Shown here piece after piece: positions 24,716-36,184 of a stretch of DNA of 64,000 nt. The DNA comes from Eonycteris spelaea (lineage: Eukaryota > Chordata > Mammalia > Chiroptera > Pteropodidae). A model generated the notes under the pieces. That model worked only from the letters and a program-made list of their open reading frames with translations. It ran no database searches and was not told where the DNA came from. How positions within the stretch are numbered: the stretch's first letter is position 1; each line of letters begins with the position of its first letter. Both the position numbers and the translations under genes were made by a program. The DNA is taken from assembly GCA_003508835.1 (NCBI GenBank), contig PUFA01000116.1, positions 3,100,001 through 3,164,000 of the forward strand, in the 5' to 3' direction.

Positions 24716-24741
24716 GCGTGCACGTGCGCGCGCACGCACAC
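24716..24741. repeat. 26-bp alternating purine-pyrimidine tract (Z-DNA prone)
   Basis: Every base from G at 24716 to C at 24741 alternates purine and pyrimidine, mostly CG, GC and CA steps. It includes the perfect 14-bp palindrome CGTGCGCGCGCACG at 24723-24736. Such tracts are the classical substrate for left-handed Z-DNA. Confidence 0.9.
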
Positions 24742-25845
24742 TCACTCACAACTGAACACAACTCTGGCAATTATATGAAAGCAATAAAATACCCCAAAGT
24801 CGAGGCTCAAGAATTTGGGGAAACATGAGGTTAAAAGAGCAGAAACCCAATAGATTGGAGTCAGAGAGATTGGAGAATGAATTCCATTTTCCCTACTTAC
24901 TGTGTGGCTGGAGCGAGTACTTAAAATACAGGCCCCGAGCGTGAAAGCGGAAGTACTGCCTATGCACAGCCGATGATGACCTGCCAGTAAGATGCTGCGT
25001 CAGCACAGTGCTTGCCTCAGAAGATGCACTGAAACAGCGACACTCCCAAGTCAGCCGGATCCAGGGACCAAAAGTCAAGCCTGAAGCCTGAGGATCCTTT
25101 GGAATTGTGGGCATGATGTGATCAGAATCGTGTGGTGTCCGGCTGTCCACGAGTAAGGTCCCTTGCATCTAACCTCTACCTTGAAGAGCAGGGGGCCCAC
25201 CTTGGGGTCCTCGAATCTGAAGAAACGGCTTTGTTGGCGGCAGTCCTATGCTTACTAGGTATCACTATTCCACCTGTTCACTATTCTCTTTAGCCTTCAA
25301 AGTCTTCAGAGATCTCTGATTTCCTGTCCCCAACATGTATCCTTTCATTCTCGTGCTACCTGAGAAAGTGGATTTTAAAAGCCTCAAGAAGCTCTATAAA
25401 AAACATCATGGCAGTAAAGTCTTCTATCCTGTGATGTTACACTTTTTCTTAAGAATAATGTAGAGAACCTGCTAGGTGATCAGCAACATTTCATGGCTAG
25501 GGGACCCTCATTTGTCAAGGGGGTACTTCGGGTCACTTTCTCCAACATCTCCTGGCATAACAACAGCGAATCACAGCGCCTATGATCAGACCTGGCATAG
25601 AAGGTATAACCTGGGGAATGATGACCACAATACAAATGGACAAGCACCAAACTACAACACAGTACAACACAAGAAACAGAAATGACCTAGGCTTCAATTA
25701 CATGAACTAGGTGTTTCATTGCTTCCCACGGGGGCTCTCTGAAGTTAAAACCTTTAAGGTTATCTGATGTCAATGTCATGTGATCCCTGACAAAGTCCAA
25801 CCTCGATGTTGCAGAATCAAGCAGAAAGACAGGAGATCAATTAGT
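24742..25845. other. Unique DNA, nothing recognised
   Basis: Moderate GC at 24890-25250. Frames of 70-90 codons on both strands have no recognisable domain, and no confident repeat was found. Confidence 0.45.
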
Positions 25846-25849
25846 GAAT

Positions 25850-26080
25850 AGTTTACCGAACGCCATCTCTGGTGGCAGCCTTCCTGAGTTCAAATCCAGG
25901 TTCTGTCACTTACCAGCTACCGAGCTTGGGCTATTTAACCTCTCAATGTCTCAATTCTATTATCTGTAAGATGGGGATAATTGTACCCACTTCACAGGGT
26001 AATCCTATGGAGTTAATTTTTGTAAATGCATAATACATAGTAGGAACTGTGAAAATGTTTGACTGATAAAGGAAATAGAG
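25850..26080 (+). repeat. MIR SINE, sense, nearly full length
   Basis: The tRNA-like part carries a B-box-like 'gagttcaaatccaggttctg'. It is followed by 'tcacttaccagctaccgagc', 'tttaacctctcaatgtctca', 'atctgtaagatggggataat', 'acttcacagggtaatcctat' and 'taatacatagtaggaactgt'. The order is that of the MIR consensus, making it one of the best preserved MIRs in the window. Confidence 0.9.
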
Positions 26081-26616
26081 TAAATAAACCTCCCATGGGC
26101 TTGGCATTATGGCAGGCTTCAGATTCACGGATAGAAAACTGTACCTCGTATCGCCTTTCCCTTTAATGCATAGTTTTGATTAGTCAGTCATAAACCTTGG
26201 GAGAGTCTGAAGAGATAATTTTTTTTTCTTGCCTTTTTCTTTCATTTGGGTAAGAAATTATTTCCCCTACTTTTTAGATGAAGTAGTTGAGATTCAGGAA
26301 GTTTAAATTACTAAAGTGAAAAAAGAAAAACGTAGTGAGATGAGTAGAAAATGAGGAAAAAGTCCCAAATCTGTTGTAAGACAGAACTTTCTTGCAAGAT
26401 GTAATTTACTGCCCCTCCTGAAAAGTAATCAAAATTCCTGATAAAACATTTAAGAAGTTTTAGAAGAGACTTTCATGATATTTCAAGATCTATTTAGGAA
26501 TGTCGGCTTACCCACTAAGCTAACTGTGTTTTCGAACTTGCCTACATCTTTAATCCATTGTGTGACTAGCCAGTATTTTTAACCAGACATTATTTTACCA
26601 CCTTTTTTCATGTTTA

Positions 26617-26629
26617 CCAGCAGGGGGCA
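26617..26629 (+). promoter_or_regulatory. CTCF-type core motif
   Basis: CCAGCAGGGGGCA fits the vertebrate CTCF core CCASYAGRKGGCR at all 13 positions. It lies in otherwise unique sequence. Occupancy cannot be judged from sequence alone. Confidence 0.55.
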
Positions 26630-26797
26630 TCCTTGAGTTTTGTTTACATGGTAATCCCTCATCAGGCACCATGTCTGAAATAAAACTGTTATGTGAACAT
26701 AGTCATTTTATCTAAGAAGTTGTCTTTAAATATATATTATATTTCCCAATGTAATAAAGCACTCCATCTTATATTCCTAGTGATTCTAACTCCCTGC

Positions 26798-26829
26798 TGT
26801 TTTTTGTTTTATTTTGTTTTGTTTTATTA
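26798..26829. repeat. (TTTTG/TTTTA)n low-complexity tract
   Basis: Thymine-rich pentamer-like repeat, directly followed by diverged repeat-like sequence. Confidence 0.8.
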
Positions 26830-26839
26830 ATCCTAAAAA

Positions 26840-26960
26840 CTCACAGATCTGCCGAATTAGGGTTGGAAGGGATTGTAGAGATCAACTAGGTCAACTTTAA
26901 TTTAAAACATCAACATTTCAGCTGTAGCTATGGAGAACTCAAAGAGAACTTTAAACTGAT
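26840..26960. repeat. Possible MIR3/L3-type fossil
   Basis: 'attagggttggaagggattg' and 'tagagatcaactaggtcaac' match the widespread fossil block 'ttggaagggacctTAGAGATCAtctagtccaac' shared by MIR3/L3-type repeats. The rest is unrecognisable. Confidence 0.4.
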
Positions 26961-27109
26961 TTAAGTGTTTTGAATAAGCCATTACTTATCCTTTCAAAGG
27001 TTAAACTCTTTTTTTCCTATTTTCAGAGGGTTTATTTATTAATTTATTTCCCGTTCCCTTCCAATCCGGGCTCCAGACAAGAGTAAGAGTAACAAGATAT
27101 TTATTTCTT

Positions 27110-27232
27110 CCTGCCTCCTTTCCTTCCTAGCGCTAATCCCCTCCCTTCCTCCTTTCCCGCTTTCCTTCTTTTTCCCCTTCCCTTTCCCTCTTCCTCTATC
27201 TGTCCCCCCATCTTTCCCTCATTCTTTTGTGG
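27110..27232. repeat. Polypyrimidine tract
   Basis: Almost pure C/T on the plus strand. Runs at 27137-27158 and 27160-27197 are uninterrupted, separated by one G. Homopurine-homopyrimidine tracts can adopt triplex DNA. No adjoining splice site or gene was seen. Confidence 0.85.
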
Positions 27233-27349
27233 ATGGAAAAGTGGCTACATACTAAATCTGACAATCTCAGGGGAGGTCCACATGGAGGCCTTACAAACTC
27301 AGAGACCAAAAGGAACCACACGGGGTGGTCTAAACATAAAAACTCCTAA

Positions 27350-27882
27350 CCCAAAGTGGGTCATGGTGGTTAGTCACATCTTGGGCCTGTAGTTTATCTG
27401 ACAAAGGTGAATCTTTACCTTTGAAATTGTCTGTTGCCTTTGTATGCTGAGATAACATACCTTTGAAATATCAGAGTGATTTCTTTCCTGGAAGGTACAA
27501 CCGCAGCACCAGAGCCCGAAACCACACTGTTGCCTTGCGGTCCACACCATCTCCATGCGCTGTAAATGCCAACTCCCCTGCACCCACTGACGTGAAAGAA
27601 GTGTGTCTCTCCATTTTGCTTTTTATCCAGTCCCACAGATTTTCCTGCTTTGCTTTCTCCGCCCCTTAATCTACCACTGATAGATTTCATGCAACCCTCC
27701 TTATGTCTCCTCCTTTGATTCTAATTCATAAAATATGTGGCAAAACTGCCATTCTCCAGGGCACTTTCTCAATCCATTGAAAACTTGCTTCCCTGCAACT
27801 GTCTGCAGTTTGTCTCAAATAAACTCGTATGAGACTTTTTCTTTGGCTAAACATTCTTTTATCAATTCTTTCTTTCTTAGCA
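27350..27882 (+). mobile_element. LTR-like unit, probable solo LTR of unidentified ERV family
   Basis: The 3' part has 'ctgcagtttgtctcaaataa' with an AATAAA, then a T-rich stretch and a terminal ...TTAGCA, consistent with the R/U5 end of an LTR (canonical CA terminus at 27882). The start is unclear. No retroviral coding sequence adjoins it. The 91-codon minus frame across it is not a gene. Confidence 0.4.
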
Positions 27883-27921
27883 GCCCAAGAATGGAGAGGA
27901 GAAGCCCAGAGAAAACACGAG

Positions 27922-28070
27922 TCAGTAGTTCTCAAACCTTAGCTTGCACCACAATCACCTGGAGGTTCGTTAAAACTCAGATCACTGGGTTCTCCCCAGG
28001 AGTTTCTAACTCTGTCATCTCGGTGGGGTCTGGGAATTTCTAACAAGCTGCAGATAAAGCATGGTGCCAA
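27922..28070 (+). mobile_element. MER5A-type hAT MITE, right end degraded
   Basis: 'cagtagttctcaaaccttag', 'cacaatcacctggaggttcg', 'ttaaaactcagatcactggg', 'ccaggagtttctaactctgt' and 'gggaatttctaacaagctgc' match MER5A in order. The terminal half after 'aacaagct' is lost, so the right inverted repeat is absent. It starts only about 40 bp past the LTR-like unit. Confidence 0.85.
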
Positions 28071-29750
28071 TCTAGGGATCTCAGTGAGATAAGCTACCTC
28101 AATGTGAAATTCCTTTTGCATGACCACCTTCAGGCCAGACAGGCCTTTTCTCTCCTTCTCCAAGTGCCAAAGCTCTCCCTGTCCCCCGGGCGGCGAGGGG
28201 GCAGACGGAGAGAGACTGATTATCTGAACACATAAAGTTGGGGGCTATCAGATCGGAGGACATGGGCTATGAGCACCTAAAGTGTTAAAAGGATGGGGTG
28301 GGAGAGGATGCGGGCAAAGTCTCCCAGACTGCTTCAGTGGGAAGGTCCCTTGGGAATGCGGTCCTCACCCCAGAAAGCCACTTCTGAAACCACAATATGG
28401 CACTTTTTTTTTTGTGAGGGTGACACTGTTTCAGTTGAAACTGAAAAAAAAGACTGGTTGAGCATTCTTCGAAATTCTCCTAGGGGACGGTCTAGACGTT
28501 CGTCACTATTTGAGCATCAGGTATCTGCACAGGAGGGCTAAGGGGGCAGGCAGACACGTGCTGGGCCCCACACTGCCTTTGCTCCCCTCATCTCACCTCC
28601 CCCCAGGCCTTGTTCAGTAGAACAAGGGGCGCAAAAAGGGTGCATTCTCCCCCATTTTTAAATTCCTGCAGGTGAGCCAGGTCTAAGAAGGGAAGGTCCT
28701 CTGAATCTGCAGTGTGGAGGGAGGGAGTGAAGAGAAGTGCTTGAACTTCTTTCACCTCCAAAGCCATCCGTTATTATAGGGCGTAACTTGTGTTACTAAA
28801 AGGCCTACCTTAATTATGGCTTCTTAATGGTTGGGGGACTGTTGTAGGGACACTCAAAGGCATTAACACTTGGAGGACTCCCTGGAGAGGGGCAGTGGTT
28901 ACTTCAACATGAGAGGAGCTTTTTATAACTTTACTAAGAGAGCTGTGGTCTGAATTTCTCCTGGGAAGAAGAGAATGCACTGACAGTGACTTTGATAACT
29001 TGTGCCTCTCACGTGGTGAACAGAACAGAAATTTGAAATATTTGATTAAAATCTTTACTTATTCTTTAACTTAAAGAAAATAAAACTCAGTAACCCACAA
29101 CATAATTAAACACTACATCCTTGGGCATAAAAGCAGCAATTTCTTTTTTAAAGCATTTCTCCTGTCTAGCTGCTTTTTAACTAGTTGACCAAAGAGTCCC
29201 CAGAAATTTTTTCTCTTTTTTTATTGAGAATATTTTTTCCACATTCAATGGTAGCATTAAAACAATTTATTTTCAAGATGAGATCCTATTTTGAGGGCCA
29301 TCAAGGGGAAAGAAAAAGGATATAATTTACATTTCTAGACAAAAATAAAAATTACTTTAAAAATTTTCTAAGTATTCGAGGAATTTGCACAGTTAAACCT
29401 CCAGAGATTAGGAAGCATTTCCCCCTTCCCTCCTCAGGCCTTCTCATATTTTTATTTTTAGTGACTTTGTACAGCAACATATTAAGTGTTTTCCAACGCT
29501 GGTATTGTTTTGTCCAGCTTTGCTTTCTAGAGCAAATTGCCCTTTTTTTGTTTGTTTTTGACTCATCTCATATAGCTCATTAAAATGAGCAGCACAAAGA
29601 CTCTAAGAAAGAACTATGTTCCATAAGAGAAAATAATCTGAAACGCTTCTTCAAGGAACTTTTAAATAAACAATTTTTAAAAGAATATGGGCAGTAGGAA
29701 GTGATTCCTTGGCTTGATAACTGTGATAACCACAAAATGAAAACCTCTCT
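28071..29750. other. Unique DNA, nothing else recognised
   Basis: About 28170-28220 and 28480-28720 are GC-rich. From 28900 on the sequence becomes AT-rich. An 82-codon plus frame (28293-28541) crosses the GC-rich part and has no recognisable domain. Confidence 0.4.
28429..28446. promoter_or_regulatory. Palindromic interferon-response-like motif
   Basis: TTTCAGTT-GA-AACTGAAA is a perfect 8-bp inverted repeat with a 2-base centre. The right half, GAAACTGAAA at 28437-28446, fits the IRF core GAAANNGAAA. No promoter or gene is recognised nearby, so function is only a possibility. Confidence 0.35.
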
Positions 29751-29751
29751 T

Positions 29752-29950
29752 CATTCGGGTCTGAGCTCACATGCCACCTCTTAGAGAGGCCTGCTCTGAT
29801 GACCCTTAAAATACTGGTTCTCCATACACCTGTTGCCCCCACTAAAGTGTAAATTCCTGGGAGACCAGCACTTCATGTCTCTTGTTCATTACTGTATCAC
29901 TAGGACCTAGAATGGTGCCTAAAATATTTGTTCAATAACTGCATCTATGG
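29752..29950 (+). mobile_element. L2 LINE 3' end, sense
   Basis: 'ctcacatgccacctcttaga', 'gaggcctgctctgatgaccc', 'aaagtgtaaattcctgggag', 'cttgttcattactgtatcac' and 'gcctaaaatatttgttcaat' follow the L2 3' end in order, through to the terminal 'ttgttgaatga'-like repeat. Confidence 0.85.
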
Positions 29951-31599
29951 ATGGCTGGGTGGCAGACTGCTTTAACTATAGGTATTTAACTAACCATTAA
30001 GAGAGAATTATTAGGACATCTGAGACTGACATAATTTTTTTCATGATAAAAAGATCACTTAACAAGTCATTTATTTTAGCACATGGGATTCTACTAAAGT
30101 TCACTCCCAGTAAATGAACATCTTCATCCTCTTTTTATGCGGTTAATGATGATTGCTGACCTCTAATATCCTAGGGGGAACTGATAAAGTTGGAAAGTTG
30201 AGAAGGGTCCTCTCTTCCTTAGTCCTTCCTGATTATGTGCGGACTGGATTGGGTTCTTGTGTGTGTTGCTACAATTCTTACATGCTTGGAACAGGGCCTG
30301 CCAGACCCAGTGTGACATGTGCACAGGGCAAGAGTGGGGACACGCAGCACGTGTAGTTGAGGCGATGTGCCATTCAGCTTAGCAGTGGGGGATGGAGCTG
30401 GGAATGAAGACTAGGTCCAAAAGGTGAAGGTGTTGGGGGAGGATGGTGGCTAAGGAATTTAGATTTATGAAGTCAAAAATGGAATCCTCCACACCCACCA
30501 TGAGTAAATGAGAAAAGTAGCATTGGTTATGTGTATAGGGAAGAGATGTTCACAGAAACAACTGTCCATTTCCTTATCAACAGGACCTATCTATTTTTTC
30601 TTTAGGAAAATAACCATAAATATAAATTATTATTTTGATCTATTCTAGGTGCTGACTAGTAGTCACACTGTGAAGTTTACAAAAACCTTTGCTCATGACA
30701 TGTCCTTTCAGCACTGAAGAACTGATATTTTACAAAATGATATTGCCAAGCCGATAATGAAGATATAAAGCAAAGGTACCAAAATTTTTGGTACTGATTT
30801 TTAGCTGGTCAGTGGGTTTCTCATAATATTAATGTCTTTATCTATAAGATCTCACTGATTTTTACCAGAGACACTGCTAAAAATCAGTAAATAAGCAATA
30901 AGGCCTCTAAAGTCACTAAATTGAACACAGTTGATATATAGGTCAGCCCCGTGAGGGCTCATCCACTGTGTACCTTTACTTTTTCCACAGTCATTAGGAA
31001 TGGGTGACCTAAATCCTTCACTCACAGATGATACGAAGCACAAATGAGAAAGCAAGGGTCCTCTGGGAGAATCAGGAATGCTGCTTCGGTATGGTGGGCA
31101 TTATAGGAGGAGGGCAGGTTGTATATAGGTCCAGGTTATCTAGCTCTCAACAAGAAAACAGAAGAATGGAGAAGCTGACCACAAGAATGGTAATCTGCAG
31201 CATTTAACAAGGGAGGAATAGTATGGTATGTAACACTTAATGCATATAATATTCAGACTCATGATAAAATGATACATATATATCAACATGCTCTGCTTAA
31301 GAATATAGACGAATGTACTCTCAAGAAAATTTCAATAAGATTTAATCAAAATTTATTTTTTTTTAAAGTTTACTTTTAGAGGAGTAGATTTCAGTTATCT
31401 AGGAAAATTATTTCTCAATAAGGCCAGGTAAATGATTACTTTTTTCAAGTACCCACTGCATATCACATTTAAGAGCATATTATACATAGCCCTCTTTCCC
31501 TTTTCCTTAGAATGTTTCATTTGAGAGCTTTTTAAATTAAAAAATAACTATATGAGAAATGATGACCATCTAGTTTGTGCCTAAAACATACTACAGGAT
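29951..31599. other. Unique DNA, nothing recognised
   Basis: No gene or confident repeat. A slightly GC-rich interval (30240-30460) shows no exon or promoter structure. Confidence 0.45.
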
Positions 31600-31780
31600 G
31601 GATCAGCTGCTGCCATAACATGTTATCGTATTTAATCCTCTCAGCAAGCCTGTGACATAAGAATTATTACCCTCATTTTTAAAGATGATACAACTTAGAT
31701 GATACTTAGAAAGTCATTCAGTCTGTCAAAAGTGAAGCAGCCAGAACTTCATTCAGATGTATTCTCTTTTCATTGCAATA
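31600..31780 (-). repeat. MIR SINE, antisense
   Basis: 'taatcctctcagcaagcctg', 'taagaattattaccctcatt', 'aaagatgatacaacttagat', 'aaagtcattcagtctgtcaa' and 'aagtgaagcagccagaactt' follow antisense MIR order: 'ccctcattttacagatgagg..', 'cttgcccaaggtcacac', 'gcagagctggga'. Confidence 0.7.
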
Positions 31781-31849
31781 TGATTGCATTAATTAAAAGT
31801 GTGTTAAGAATTAGACAGAAACGGTAGCTTGAAAATGAATGGGCTGACC

Positions 31850-32170
31850 AAACAGAGCATCACAAGTGATGGGGGGGAGCTTAATATTAAGGAAGGAAGG
31901 TTGTCAGTTTGTATTTTGGAGGAAGGCAGAGTGGACTAAGCCTTAGAGTAAGTTAGGTAAATGCATGACAATGACTTCTGGGTAGGCAGTCTTTTGAAAA
32001 AAAATAATAATAATTCTGGTGAAATGAAGATGGAGGATACTAACAAAAGGGAATAATAAGTCAAGTAAGAAATAATAAGTGGAGGACTTTGAAGTTTGGA
32101 TTTGATCCAAAGAGTGCCACAGACAAATCTGGGCCTGGGCAGCAACATGAAAAAGGTGCCAGTCTTTAGA
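31850..32170 (-). mobile_element. Probable L2 LINE fragment, antisense
   Basis: 'ggaggactttgaagtttgga' followed by 'tttgatccaaagagtg' recalls antisense L2 ('aaggactttggattttattctgagtg'). The upstream text is purine-rich and diverged. Frames of 92-124 codons on the minus strand over this interval are by-products of T-rich antisense sequence. Confidence 0.4.
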
Positions 32171-32285
32171 AAACTGACAGTACGACATGCTCTGTAATGG
32201 ACAGAAGAATCCGCCAGCCAAATGGAGATTGATCTTTCTATCATGGTGCCCCAGATTTCAAGCAATGTGCACAAGGGTTTTACAT

Positions 32286-32311
32286 CAAACAACAACAACA
32301 ACAACAACACC
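32286..32311. repeat. (CAA)n microsatellite
   Basis: About eight tandem CAA units on the plus strand. Confidence 0.9.
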
Positions 32312-34045
32312 CATCATGGAAGTTACAGAACTGGACACACATAAAGAAGAGGCAGAGTATTTCTTCCACGATTCTGGGTGTGTTGAATAGAACAGTGATA
32401 TTGTCCTTAATATCATCTAAACTTGGCAAAGAGAATGTCAGAAGAAAGAGGGTCCATGTGTTATTAAAGATTTGAGTATTCCGTAATAAACTTGTGTCAC
32501 TCAGAGAAGGTATAATAGTAACATTTTGGATTCATCCTTTTTCATAAAAATGAATGGTAAAAGTAAAAATGTTGAAAGAGGGAAAAAAAAGAACCAGGAC
32601 ACTGAACAAACAATGATGAAGCTGACTGCACTGTAAAGAGGCAGAGTCAATGAAGAAAAACTTCATGAGGAAATTGGAAAACCAGAAAACCAAGTGAAGT
32701 CAAATCAAAAGAGGATGGTTGACAGTTTTACATAAGAAGAAATGAAAGTAAATACAGGAGAACTCAGCTTTTATACAAGTCGTCTTGCTTTATAAAGATG
32801 TGTCAATGATTAGAGAAGAGATTAGCCTTGCCAGATTTAGCAAATAAAAACACGCAACACCAAGTCATATTGAACTGCCTGGGACATACTTAAAAAAAAC
32901 ATGGTTAGTTCATTGTTTACTTGAATTTCAAAATTAACTGGGCATCCTGTATTTTGCCTTGCAATTAATTCTAAATCAGATGCACCAAGATTTCACCCCT
33001 CTTAATTGCTGCCACGCTGAGAAAAACAGTTGCAAAGACAGAGGGCAACCGAAAAAGTTCAGACACATAAGAATAAGATGGAAAGATGAAATGATTTTCT
33101 ATGAGGAATCATAATTCAAGCTAGTATCTAATATTATACCACAGATTCCATTTTCTGACATAAAAAGCTCAGGCAGAATGGCCCATATTTTCAATGAAAA
33201 AGTCATGCTCTTCTTGCCCTTCAACTGAGAGGTCTATCTCTTAGATAGAAAACTTTGTGTAAAGACTGACTTGCTTTATTCTTGTAGTCTGAAGCAACAT
33301 CGGCTTCTAATTATTCAACCCAATTGTAACAGCTCAGGACAAACCTGGTGGCCTTCAGGTAGAGATGCTTTATCCTACTTGAAAGGGCTGGGCGTTATCC
33401 CTGCATCAAGATGTTTGCCTCAACAATAACAATAAAGGTCCAGCCATTTTATTTACTTTTGCAAAATTCAGAAAGCAAAAAACATCAAAATAAAAGTCAC
33501 ACCCCACGCCCCTCATCACTACAAAAAAATAAATAGATGAATAAAGCTCAAATCGATTTTCTTTCTGGTACTAAAAAAAGTCTGTGTTTAAATGATATAT
33601 ATCATAATTGAGAATACTGTCCTATATAGAATTTTAAATATATACCTTTGGTATTTGTTTCGTTTTACAAATATAAAATTAAACAAAGAGATGTTAGGAG
33701 AGTAAACACAACGTGGATACTTTCCTGCTGGTCAGACTGAAGAGTGGCTGAGCCCTGCTCGATGCCACCGCGCAGTGCCTGCCGTCTTCCGCAGTGGGAA
33801 CGCCGATGGTGACAGAGCTGACCTGCTAAGGCAGCTCGAGCACCACATAGGACGTGAGAGCTCAGCACTGAGCCAAATGTTGGTAACAGGAAATCATGAC
33901 TAATTAACTTAATTGTTTACTCCAAAATGGGAGTGCCAATGCCTGGGGCTTGAGAGGGCTGATGGGGAAATGATATTTTCTTTATGCAGAGGTGTACTGA
34001 GCTAATGCCTTATTTGTTGACATTTCACTTTGTAACAAGTTAACC
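32312..34045. other. Unique AT-rich DNA with one CpG-richer patch
   Basis: Nothing recognised except about 33725-33870, where at least eight CpG cluster in 150 bp. A 67-codon minus frame there has no recognisable domain. Confidence 0.45.
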
Positions 34046-34049
34046 TGTA

Positions 34050-34215
34050 TTTGCTCAATTACATGATGTTATAAAATAAGTACTATTTTACCCTCATTTT
34101 ATAGATGAAAAAACAGAGGCCCAAAAAAGTTTATGCAGCTTTTCCAAAAGTGACTTGGCTAGGGGATGGCAGAAGTGAAAGAAAAAGGTATTCAGACTTG
34201 GAGCTCACACCTGCC
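34050..34215 (-). repeat. MIR SINE, antisense
   Basis: 'agtactattttaccctcatt', 'ttatagatgaaaaaacagag', 'gcccaaaaaagtttatgcag' and 'cttggctaggggatggcaga' match the antisense MIR middle and the start of its tRNA-related part. Confidence 0.75.
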
Positions 34216-35200
34216 ATATTGCCACCTCACCGGTATTATGGGAAATACTCTCGAAGCTGGAAAGAGAATCTGCGTGCTATTGTAGTTTCATAGAAAATCA
34301 CATCACGTTTAACAATTTCAGGTTTATAAGGTATTTTGTTCTACTTTGTCAACTTTTAGAAACTGCAATGAAAACCTGAAACATTTATTATACATAATTT
34401 ATTCAACTATACTGTGTTGTCTATCATAAATACGATAATCTATACCAACCACTCCGTTAATGGTTATTGACTTTAAATCCATATGCACAACTAGGAATAC
34501 CTACCAGTGGATGGCCAAATTTTCAGATGCAAACTCAATAGACACACAAAAACACTTTTGTGATATTTTCATCAATGTGGAGTATCACCGTAGAGTATTC
34601 CATCTATTGACTACCAGATTCTTTGATAAGTTGAGACGATTCCTTATCTATAAAATTACCTGCATTCTCACTTTTTTTCTTCTTCTTTGGAGTTGGATGG
34701 TGAATGGAACTTAACTAACTCTAATTAAATGTATTGAATAATAATTAGTTTTAAGGGGAGATGTTCTAAATCTTTCATAGTTCACCTTGAGGTTAAGACT
34801 TAACAGTGAATATTGAAACAGTACTAATGAGAACAAAGCTGAGAAGTTTTACTCTAAAACACAGCAACTTAGTACACTGAATCATGCTTTTACAATACTT
34901 GCTACTAATAGCTGAATATATATCTGGGAACAGAAGAAAGGGAAATCAATGTTAAATAAAAAGAAATGTCTGAGAGTCAGAATTTGCTTATGTTTATTGG
35001 GAAATAAATCCAAATAAAGAATAATAAATGAGATTAAATTCAAGGATCTAGTATGGTCATGTACAAAACTGGTATTTTTTTGTACAAATTTACTTGTACA
35101 ACAGCAGCATATATATGCATGCCTACAACATATATGCTCACCTAACTGTTCATCATTCACAAAGATTTTGCTCAATGCCAATCTGAAATAAAAACTGGTA
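34216..35200. other. Unique AT-rich DNA
   Basis: No gene was recognised. An 84-codon plus frame (34460-34714) and a 112-codon minus frame (34882-35220) look random and hydrophobic. Confidence 0.45.
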
Positions 35201-35204
35201 CTGC

Positions 35205-35690
35205 ATAAGTGAATAGACACAACCCTTGGCCTTAAGGAATTTGGACTCTGTTAGAAAGACAAGCAGTCAACTAAGCATTTATAACAGAAAGTGAAATGAG
35301 CTACAATAGATTTGTATATAAGACACATTTGAGAACTTGGGGAAAGGGAAGCCTCAATCCACCTAGGGAAGTCAGGAAGTCCTTCAAAGCAGAGCTTGCA
35401 CTTGAACCAGTTAGAGAAGATAGGATAGAATACCCTTAGCATGCACAGAAATGTGGAAAACTACAAGAGCTTGTTATTGTTAGAATACAACTGAAGAGGT
35501 AAAAACTAAGGGATGCAACATAATATGAGGCTAGAGAGGGAGGCAGGAAAAGACCAAATTACGATGTTATTTGACAATCCAAAGAGTATGGATTTTACCT
35601 TAAAGCCTTTAAGGAATTTTAGGTGTGGCAATCACAGGGTGATTCACAGTTAGATTGGAATGAAAGAAGGAAAAGGAAGAGTTGATTTAG
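35205..35690 (-). mobile_element. L2 LINE, antisense
   Basis: 'cttggccttaaggaatttgg', 'gttagaaagacaagcagtca', 'gaagtccttcaaagcagagc', 'cttgcacttgaaccagttag', 'atgaggctagagagggaggc' and 'ttaaagcctttaaggaattt' follow the antisense L2 order from its 3' end inward. Frames are broken. Confidence 0.65.
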
Positions 35691-36184
35691 TAGACTGGTG
35701 GTGAGGATTTTAAAGTTGGAAGAACTGAGTAATTATTTGGGTGTGGGAGATAAGGAATCTGAGAAACTCTAACTTGAATCCCAGGTTTCTTATAACAAAT
35801 CAAAGTAACACAAGAGTAGGCTAAATTGTTGGTGGCGCCCCTAATTCCAAGCAGAAAAAAATAAAAATCTATTTCTAGAAAAAGCACTCTCAATTTAGAT
35901 AATCAAGATTCTCACAGATTAAAATTTGAACAAACAGCTCAATATTAAGTCTCACCAAATGAAAGAATGACACAGTGAATGAGAGTCAAACACAACAAGC
36001 AAAATTTGTAGGCTCCAATGATACAGGAATCATCGGATACAGACTATTAAGTATATGAAGGGTTTAAAGGGCAGACATTTAAAAAAATCTGAACAAGCTC
36101 AAAATATTAAGGTACTGAATTAAAACCTCAGTGGATGACGAATAGCTAACTGGACACAATTTTATAGAGAATTAGCCCGGCAAA

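Noticed and set aside
25476..25685. 69-codon plus frame with a polar, Asn/His-rich translation
   Set aside because: No matching family and no splice context. The length is within chance expectation.
25870..25900. tRNA-like B-box sequence suggesting a tRNA gene
   Set aside because: It belongs to the MIR SINE. There is no cloverleaf, A box or terminator of a real tRNA.
27415..27690. 91-codon minus-strand frame with Gly/Arg-rich translation
   Set aside because: Falls within the LTR-like unit on the opposite strand. No protein family was recognised.
31936..32310. 124-codon minus-strand frame, the longest in the window
   Set aside because: Leucine-, phenylalanine- and serine-rich translation of T-rich antisense sequence over a probable L2. 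It begins in the CAA microsatellite.
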